This document shows positions 8,203 to 12,627 of a stretch of 12,627 bases of DNA, one piece after another. Made by a program: the position numbers and the translations under genes. Source of the stretch: Clostridia bacterium (GTDB lineage Bacteria; Bacillota; Clostridia; Oscillospirales; CAG-272); the NCBI GenBank assembly GCA_900753295.1, contig CAADYQ010000164.1:1-12627 (forward strand). Reading direction: 5' to 3'. The notes beneath the pieces were generated by a model. It did no database searches, was not told where the DNA came from, and saw only the letters and a program-made list of their open reading frames with translations. Each line of letters starts with the position of its first letter. Positions within the stretch are counted from its first letter, which is position 1.

Positions 8203-8204
8203 CA

Positions 8205-9002
8205 TCAAATGTCGATATATTTTTTCTTTCTCCGCGAGACAGTCAGCATGACCGCCGGGATCGCCGCCGCGAGAACAGCCGCAGCGCCGAGCCACGCGGC
8301 ACGGACACCGTTATCGTCTCCCGTTTCGGGGGACGTGTATGCATAGTCCCGAATATAGTCAAACACATCTCCGCCGGACATACGCCATCCGTCGTCAGTA
8401 TAGACAAGATCGACGGTAAAGTCAAAACGAAGTCCTTTGTCATAAGGGTAATCATTTCTCCCGACATCCTCTAAGTCGATAACATCGACACGTAATCTCG
8501 CATCCACATGCGCTCTGTTTCCGTCCACATGAATGCTCTTAACATCGGAAGGCAATACCCCGCCGGGACGGACAAGGAACAACCTGTACCAATTTCCATC
8601 GCTCCCGCGTCTGATCAGTTCGACATCGGGACCGCCGGGCACATGAAGATCTTCGACCATACGCTGGGCAAGCTCGGGCGTCAGGACCTTTTGGTATTTT
8701 TCAAGTGCCGTCGCGTAACATGCGCTCAGATCGCGATCACCGTAGTTAATGTAATAATACTTTTTCCCGTTCGCATACGGAACTCCATTGGAATCGTATC
8801 CAAACACGACTGATGGATATGTTTTGACGGCGGTGTTAAGATCGTACACTTCAAAGGAAGCCGAATAAAAGTCCATCCACAGCTCCGAAAAAGTGCTTTC
8901 ATCAAGAACTGCTGCACCAGCCTCCGATTCTGCGTACGCCAACGGCACAGCGCACAAAACAACCAATGCAACTAAAATAAAAGCAACAATTTTTTTGATC
9001 AT
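8205..9002 (-). CDS. Secreted protein with SPETG cell-wall sorting signal (paralogue A)
   Basis: Not recognised as a named family. The 265 residues start with a signal peptide (basic MIKK, hydrophobic core, likely cleavage after Ala24 in AYA-E). They end with SPETG (224-228), a spacer, an Ala-rich hydrophobic helix and RRKKKYIDI. This is the layout of a sortase substrate anchored to peptidoglycan; the motif fits the (S/P)PXTG type known for Clostridioides difficile sortase B, not classical LPXTG. The outer domain shares blocks with the neighbouring paralogue: DSNGVPYA.GK, INYG, LTPELA.RM, VPGGPDVE.IRR.SDGNWYRLFL, and VDLVYT.DGWRMSGGD.FDYI. The last block resembles the ends of NTF2-like secreted domains, a weak inference. 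GGAGAT lies eight bases before the ATG. The 50-nt gap to the upstream paralogue has no terminator, so they are probably co-transcribed. Confidence 0.85.
   Translation of the reverse strand: MIKKIVAFILVALVVLCAVPLAYAESEAGAAVLDESTFSELWMDFYSASFEVYDLNTAVKTYPSVVFGYDSNGVPYANGKKYYYINYGDRDLSACYATALEKYQKVLTPELAQRMVEDLHVPGGPDVELIRRGSDGNWYRLFLVRPGGVLPSDVKSIHVDGNRAHVDARLRVDVIDLEDVGRNDYPYDKGLRFDFTVDLVYTDDGWRMSGGDVFDYIRDYAYTSPETGDDNGVRAAWLGAAAVLAAAIPAVMLTVSRRKKKYIDI
8209..8335. repeat. Near-identical 127-bp 3'-end repeat, copy 1
   Basis: Matches 9057-9183 at 122 of 127 positions by my direct alignment. The mismatches are at 8284, 8305, 8313, 8316 and 8319. The first 75 bp (8209-8283) are identical. The segment encodes the SPETG motif, membrane helix and basic tail of paralogue A. 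Ten further matching bases (TTTTTCATCA, 8198-8207) reach past the stop codon. Confidence 0.9.
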
Positions 9003-9052
9003 ACACTAACATCTCCAATCAAAATTCAAGTTCTCACAAACCCTTTTTTTCA

Positions 9053-9862
9053 TCACATGTCGATATATTTTTTCTTTCTCCGCGAGACAGTCAGCATGAC
9101 CGCCGGGATCGCCGCCGCGAGAACAGCCGCAACGCCGAGCCACGCGGCACGGAAACCGTTTTCATCACCCGTTTCGGGGGACGGCGATGATGCGGCATAA
9201 TCACAGATATAATCAAATATATCTCCTCCGGACATGCGCCAACCGTCTGCAGTGTAAACCAGATCGACCGTACAGTCGGTCCTCACATACAGCTCCATAG
9301 GCTCGTTGAATCCGCGATCACGGTAATTCAAGTCAATAATTACTATGCCTGTTTGGAATTTCGCCTGTGCCCTGGCTCCGTCAGATTCTATGCTTTTTAT
9401 CTCGTATATATGTCCAAACGGCCTTATAAGGAACAACCTGTACCAATTTCCGTCAGAATTGCGCCTGATAAATTCCACATCCGGACCGCCCGGGACCTGA
9501 AAATTCTTGGTCATACGTTCCGCCAGCTCCGGTGTCATGCACTTTTTGAACAACTCATATGTTTTTTGATAAGCGTCAACAAGATACTTATCTCCGTATT
9601 CTTTGCCGTAATTGATATAGTAAAAGCTTTTCCCCTCCGCATATGGCACGCCATTGGAATCGGAATCAAAAATCACAAGCGGATAATAATTCTGACCGGT
9701 ATTCACATCGTACAAGCTATATGAATCAGAGGAAAAATCCGACCATAGATCTTTCAGAATCTTTTCGTCAATACTCGGTGGGGTTTCAAGTGCACTGCAT
9801 ATATTGGATAAGATCGAAGCGCTGAGCAACATTATCAATAATACTAAAAGTTTTTTTCTCAT
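9053..9862 (-). CDS. Secreted protein with SPETG cell-wall sorting signal (paralogue B)
   Basis: A 269-residue tandem paralogue of the next gene downstream, function unknown. The signal peptide runs to about Ala24 (CSA-LE). The cysteine in it is not in a lipobox, since the residue before it is Ile. The outer domain keeps the same conserved blocks, including PGGPDVEFIRRNSDGNWYR and VDLVYTADGWRMSGGD. The end has SPETG (228-232), a hydrophobic helix and RRKKKYIDM. Most of the protein has clearly diverged from paralogue A, but its last 40 or so residues are almost the same, and so is the DNA. Base composition in the 5' two thirds is AT-rich compared with the flanking operons. The ATG at 9862 overlaps the stop of the upstream small gene (ATGA), and AAGGAG lies just upstream, indicating translational coupling. 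Confidence 0.85.
   Translation of the reverse strand: MRKKLLVLLIMLLSASILSNICSALETPPSIDEKILKDLWSDFSSDSYSLYDVNTGQNYYPLVIFDSDSNGVPYAEGKSFYYINYGKEYGDKYLVDAYQKTYELFKKCMTPELAERMTKNFQVPGGPDVEFIRRNSDGNWYRLFLIRPFGHIYEIKSIESDGARAQAKFQTGIVIIDLNYRDRGFNEPMELYVRTDCTVDLVYTADGWRMSGGDIFDYICDYAASSPSPETGDENGFRAAWLGVAAVLAAAIPAVMLTVSRRKKKYIDM
9057..9183. repeat. Near-identical 127-bp 3'-end repeat, copy 2
   Basis: Second copy, offset by 848 bp from 8209-8335 and in the same orientation, encoding the sorting signal of paralogue B. It is visibly more GC-rich than the upstream part of the same gene. Confidence 0.9.
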
Positions 9863-10116
9863 GTTATTGCTCCTTCATCGTCAGTGATATAGTCACCGGG
9901 ACTGTCTGCATAAAAGTGCGGGACCACGAACAACATAAACGAGATCATATCTTTCATGGCTTTTTTCAAAGCTCTATTCCTTTCACAATTATTTTCGGCA
10001 TTTTCAACAATATTTTTCGGCACCGGTGCCGTTAATTGCGAAAGAGAAGCGGATACCTCCGAGCCTTCAGGCGGCGTACGAGGCGCGTCGCCCGTGGCAT
10101 GATACATATCAAGCAC
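9859..10116 (-). CDS. Small hypothetical protein coupled to paralogue B
   Basis: Not recognised. The reading frame is open further upstream, but the strong promoter at 10193-10221 lies inside that extension, so translation must start after about 10186. The best start is GTG at 10116, with AAGGA (10122-10126) five bases upstream, giving 85 residues; ATG at 10107 is an alternative. The protein has a Pro/Thr/Ser-rich N-terminal part (TGDAPRTPPEGSE), a polar and charged middle (ENNCERNRALKKAMKD), a short hydrophobic stretch (MISFMLFVVPHF, about 58-69) and an acidic end (DYITDDEG). It has no clear signal peptide. Support for it being real is the ATGA overlap with paralogue B, the promoter just upstream and the ribosome binding site. 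It could also be a leader peptide or the remnant of a longer gene. Confidence 0.5.
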   Translation of the reverse strand: MLDMYHATGDAPRTPPEGSEVSASLSQLTAPVPKNIVENAENNCERNRALKKAMKDMISFMLFVVPHFYADSPGDYITDDEGAIT

Positions 10117-10192
10117 TTCATTCCTTAGTTTTCCTCCATGTTGTCGGATGTGCCAACATTCCAAATGATTCAAATCAAGGTCTACTGAAGAA

Positions 10193-10221
10193 ATCATATC
10201 ATATAATTTGATAAATGTCAA
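10193..10221 (-). promoter_or_regulatory. Promoter of the SPETG surface-protein cassette
   Basis: On the minus strand, TTGACA (10216-10221) is followed after 17 nt by TATGAT (10193-10198), one base off consensus. A second TTGACA lies eight bases further upstream (10224-10229), 17 nt from a weaker TTATAT, giving a tandem arrangement. The start of transcription is expected near 10186, ahead of the small gene. Sequence here is strongly AT-rich. Confidence 0.75.
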
Positions 10222-10289
10222 TATGTCAAAACATAAAATCCACCTGTTTTTCCACTGTATAAAAGGAGGTTTTGTGCACAATGACAATG

Positions 10290-10319
10290 CAGGCTATTGC
10301 GCGTTGGCGCAACAGCCTG
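10290..10319 (-). terminator. Hairpin after the M24 peptidase gene (probable terminator)
   Basis: CAGGCT-A-TTGCGC (10290-10302) pairs with GCGCAA-C-AGCCTG (10307-10319) around a GTTG loop, with one A-C mismatch. It lies 11 nt beyond the peptidase stop codon. Neither strand has a good T-run directly after it, so termination may be weak or factor-dependent. A 10-bp palindrome TTGTGCACAA follows at 10272-10281. Confidence 0.45.
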
Positions 10320-10330
10320 TATATTTATAT

Positions 10331-11404
10331 TCAGCAGATCTCGATGAGGTCCTTGGGCGACTTTGTGAAGTCCATGATGCCGTTCTCGGTTATCGCGACC
10401 ATATCCTCTATGCGGCAGCCGTACTTTCCGGAAAGGTAAATGCCCGGCTCAAACGTGACGACCTGTCCGGGGGTCAGCAGCTTATCCGCAGGCACGCGGG
10501 AGGAAAGGCGAGGCTCCTCATGAATGTACATTCCCACGCCGTGACCGAGGGAATGTCCGAAGGCACCGACATATCCCGCGCCGTCGATTATATCGCGTGC
10601 GATCTTATCCATGCGTGCGCAGCTCTCGCCGGGGCCGGCGGCGGCAAGCGCGGTGGTCTGTGCCTCAAGCACGGTGTTGTAGAGGCGGCGGATGTCGTCG
10701 TCGGCTTTGCCGATGACGACGGTACGAGTCATATCGGAGCAATAGCCGTCATAGCGCGCGCCGAAATCCATTGTAAGGAAGCCTTTTTCGAGCTTAACAT
10801 CGCGCGGCACGCCGTGAGGCATGGATGATGCGCTGCCGGAGACCGCGATGGTATCGAACGCCACGCACTCGGCGCCCTTTGAGCGCATAAAGAATTCGAT
10901 CTCAAGCGCCACCTGGCGCTCGGTCATATCGGGGCGGATAAAATCAACTATGTGAGTGAATGCGGCGTCGGTTATCGCCTGCGCCGCCTTCATTTTTTCG
11001 ATCTCGCCGGCATCCTTGAACTCACGCAGACCATCGATCATAGCGGATGCTCCGCCTACGACCTCCATGCCCGCGAAAACGTTGCGGAAATTCTCGTACC
11101 CGGAGAGCGACAGTGTTGCTTCCTCTACCGCAACGCGCTTCGAGCCTGCCATTACTTCGTATGCCGCAGCGCTCATGCGCTTATCGGGCATAAGGATCTC
11201 AAATTCCTTTGCCGCAGGCGAGGCGTTTGCCGCTTCGATATAGCGGAAATCGGTAAGCAGAGCCGCGCGGCTCTCGGTAACGACGATAAGTCCGTCGGTA
11301 TAATTGAAGCCGCCGAGATAGCGCTGATTTATCTCCGATGATACCACAACGGCGTCAAAGCCGTTCTTTTTCATTTCTTTTCTGAGTCTTTCGAGATGTG
11401 TCAT
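10331..11404 (-). CDS. M24 family Xaa-Pro aminopeptidase/dipeptidase
   Basis: Cytosolic metallopeptidase that removes residues before proline from peptides. The 357 residues have a creatinase-like N-terminal domain (1 to about 125) and a pita-bread catalytic domain (about 130-357). All five dinuclear metal ligands of clan MG are present: Asp213 and Asp224 in MDFGARYDGYCSDMTRT, His288 in GHGVGMYIHEEP, Glu319 in TFEPGIY, and Glu333 in CRIEDM. His197 (SMPHG) and His295 also match family positions. The length fits the short Firmicute proteins usually called YqhT/PepP/PepQ-like; aminopeptidase P versus prolidase cannot be settled from sequence. The ATG at 11404 has a moderate GAAAGG about 12 nt upstream. 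It follows the TIM barrel gene by 30 nt and is the last gene of the operon. In many Firmicutes efp follows this gene, but not here. Confidence 0.93.
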   Translation of the reverse strand: MTHLERLRKEMKKNGFDAVVVSSEINQRYLGGFNYTDGLIVVTESRAALLTDFRYIEAANASPAAKEFEILMPDKRMSAAAYEVMAGSKRVAVEEATLSLSGYENFRNVFAGMEVVGGASAMIDGLREFKDAGEIEKMKAAQAITDAAFTHIVDFIRPDMTERQVALEIEFFMRSKGAECVAFDTIAVSGSASSMPHGVPRDVKLEKGFLTMDFGARYDGYCSDMTRTVVIGKADDDIRRLYNTVLEAQTTALAAAGPGESCARMDKIARDIIDGAGYVGAFGHSLGHGVGMYIHEEPRLSSRVPADKLLTPGQVVTFEPGIYLSGKYGCRIEDMVAITENGIMDFTKSPKDLIEIC

Positions 11405-11434
11405 TTTCTGACTTGCCTTTCTTTTATGTGAATT

Positions 11435-12325
11435 TTAATTATTGACGTTGAGTTTTTCTTCGGCTGTGCGGAACATCGCCTTCATTGCCGCGGCGTCCTC
11501 AGCCATCGTCCCCGCCGATTCGCAGATTATGCGCGGCGAGAGTCTCTCCGCTGCTATCGCTTCCGCGAGCGGGTAAAAATCGGGACCGTAGACCGTATCC
11601 GCAAATGTGAGGTGCTTTTTCTCACCCGCAGAGGTGAATTCTATGCGCGAGAAATGGCAATGGAGAGTACGCGCGTACATATCGCCGAGCGTTTCGCCTA
11701 TGCGGTAGAACACGCGAAGGTAAGCGTCCTTGTCCGGGAAAACGCCGCCGCAGTCGCGGGCGTTGAGATGTCCGAAGTCCACTACGGGGTAAAAATGCGG
11801 GTCTGTGCGGCAAAGCTCTATCACCTCATCAAGCGTGCCGAGCTGATTTTTCTTGCCCATCGTCTCAAGCCCGAGGCGTATGTCGGTATTCCCCACCGCC
11901 TCAATGACGTGCGAAAGCGTATCGCGCGCAAGATCCATAGCCTCGTCGCGCGTGATCTTTGACGCGCTGCCGGAATGAATGACGATAGTGTCGGCGCCTA
12001 TAAGTTCAGCCGCGTGCAGCGACTGCATGATATAATCCACGCTTTTGAGTCTTTTTTCCGGCTCAACGCCGGAAAGCGAGATATAATACGGCGTATGCAG
12101 CGACATGAGCACTCCCGCGCGGCGCGCCTCGTCTCCTATTTTGGCAAACGTCGCATCGGTCCCGCGTATGCCGTTACCGCCCTGGAACTCGTATGCGTCA
12201 AGTCCGCGCGCGCTGACCCACGCAGGCGCCTCGACCGTTGATTTTTTCCCTTCTGCATAAAAGGACTCGCTGTTTCCGCCCGGACCGAACTTCGGTCCCG
12301 CGGGCAGCTTTACATCATTATTCAT
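11435..12325 (-). CDS. Endonuclease IV-like (Nfo/AP endonuclease 2 family) TIM barrel protein
   Basis: A 296-residue protein of the Nfo/sugar-phosphate-isomerase-like barrel superfamily. In true endonuclease IV three zinc ions bind nine ligands and the enzyme nicks DNA at abasic sites. Here the likely equivalents are His77 (LHTPY), His117 (VIHSGS), Glu154 (GLETMGKK), Asp183 and His186 (VVDFGH), His222 or His224 (LHCHFS), His238 (EKKHL) and Glu269 (ICESAG). The Asp of the usual DxH pair is replaced by Lys236, so one zinc site looks altered. Abasic-site repair is possible; another hydrolase or isomerase role cannot be excluded. GGAAGG lies six bases before the ATG. The start is one base after the stop of the YqeG-like gene, and the M24 gene follows 30 nt downstream, so the three form an operon. 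Confidence 0.85.
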   Translation of the reverse strand: MNNDVKLPAGPKFGPGGNSESFYAEGKKSTVEAPAWVSARGLDAYEFQGGNGIRGTDATFAKIGDEARRAGVLMSLHTPYYISLSGVEPEKRLKSVDYIMQSLHAAELIGADTIVIHSGSASKITRDEAMDLARDTLSHVIEAVGNTDIRLGLETMGKKNQLGTLDEVIELCRTDPHFYPVVDFGHLNARDCGGVFPDKDAYLRVFYRIGETLGDMYARTLHCHFSRIEFTSAGEKKHLTFADTVYGPDFYPLAEAIAAERLSPRIICESAGTMAEDAAAMKAMFRTAEEKLNVNN

Positions 12326-12326
12326 A

Positions 12327-12626
12327 TCATGCCTTCCTTTCCGCCGCGCGCTTGTGGTATCGGCGCATTATGGGGCGCTCCATGAGCCGTTTGAATCTAA
12401 AAAACACTGTTTTCTTATCCTTTATGGGCGGGACGACCGCCGCGCGCAATCCCATGCGGCGCGCCGCAACGACATCGGTAAATATCTGATCACCGAGGAA
12501 GAGGGTCGAGCCCGGCTCGGCGTCGATATCCGCCATTGCCTTTATGAGATATTTGCGGGACGGCTTATGGCAATCATAATACGCAGGCAGCGCAAGGCGG
12601 CTGTTGTAGCGCTCGACTCGCGCGCG
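12327..12626 (-). CDS. YqeG-like HAD-superfamily phosphatase, N-terminus cut by the window edge
   Basis: The last 100 codons are present, entering from the right edge. The fragment has the HAD motif III lysine region (CHKPSRKY, about 25-75 nt inside the edge) and motif IV GDQIFTDVVAARRMGLRA followed by VVPPIKDKK. The basic end FRFKRLMERPIMRRYHKR closely follows the YqeG (HAD IIIA) pattern, where GDQ.FTDV and the Glu-Arg end are conserved. The nucleophile Asp motif lies outside the window. Family members are small cytosolic proteins of about 170 residues with unproven phosphatase substrates. The internal ATG at 12536 is not the start, because the conserved lysine motif lies upstream of it. The stop is one base before the TIM barrel start, so translation is tightly coupled. 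Confidence 0.88.
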   Translation of the reverse strand, partial: RARVERYNSRLALPAYYDCHKPSRKYLIKAMADIDAEPGSTLFLGDQIFTDVVAARRMGLRAAVVPPIKDKKTVFFRFKRLMERPIMRRYHKRAAERKA

Positions 12627-12627
12627 G

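Noticed and set aside
9790..9862. Lipoprotein signal in paralogue B
   Set aside because: The cysteine at residue 22 is preceded by Ile, which does not fit a lipobox; an ordinary signal peptidase I site at CSA-LE fits better.
10117..10287. TTG-initiated 142-codon version of the small minus-strand gene
   Set aside because: The extra N-terminal part overlaps the promoter and has no ribosome binding site.
10281..10439. Plus-strand 52-codon frame preceded by AGGAGGT
   Set aside because: The ribosome-binding-like AGGAGGT is attractive, but the frame crosses the hairpin at 10290-10319 and the antisense of the peptidase end, and no convincing promoter precedes it.
10208..10828. Plus-strand open frame of 206 codons
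   Set aside because: Mostly antisense to the M24 peptidase catalytic domain; no family signal.

Overview
The window looks like chromosomal DNA of an anaerobic, moderately GC-rich Firmicute, probably a gut Clostridium relative (Oscillospirales/Christensenellales-like). The evidence is near-consensus sigma-A promoters, strong AGGAGG-type ribosome binding sites, intrinsic terminators, Gram-positive surface-protein tails, and the gene families themselves. The taxon is inferred. I see no rRNA, tRNA, CRISPR array, insertion sequence or phage gene.

Layout. (1) Positions 2-2919, minus strand: a glycogen-synthesis operon, glgB then glgC, with glgC cut by the left edge. It is read from a near-consensus promoter at 2963-2990. 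(2) Positions 3086-8067, plus strand: a four-gene operon read divergently from a perfect TTGACA-17-TATAAT promoter. It encodes an ABC ATPase, an ABC-2 permease, a GldG-like auxiliary protein and a DUF4340 protein. This is the Gld-like exporter arrangement that is widespread in non-gliding bacteria. (3) Positions 8068-8204: a convergent gap with two large hairpins. The U-tract-bearing hairpin for each direction is the farther one, so the two mRNAs should overlap at their 3' ends. (4) Positions 8205-10229, minus strand: an AT-richer cassette with its own promoter. It encodes a small unrecognised protein and two tandem secreted paralogues, each ending in an SPETG sortase-type sorting signal, a hydrophobic helix and an RRKKK tail. 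(5) Positions 10331-12626, minus strand: a housekeeping-type operon of a YqeG-like HAD phosphatase (cut by the right edge), an endonuclease IV-like TIM barrel protein and an M24 Xaa-Pro peptidase.

How the genes work together. GlgC makes ADP-glucose and GlgB puts branches into the glucan. The four ABC genes are packed tightly (4-nt overlap, then gaps of 14 and 18 nt) and should form one membrane complex of unknown substrate. The most distinctive part is the surface-protein cassette. The paralogues are clearly diverged over most of their length, but their last 127 bp of DNA match at 122 positions, including a 75-bp identical run. This suggests gene conversion or a shared, swappable sorting-signal module.
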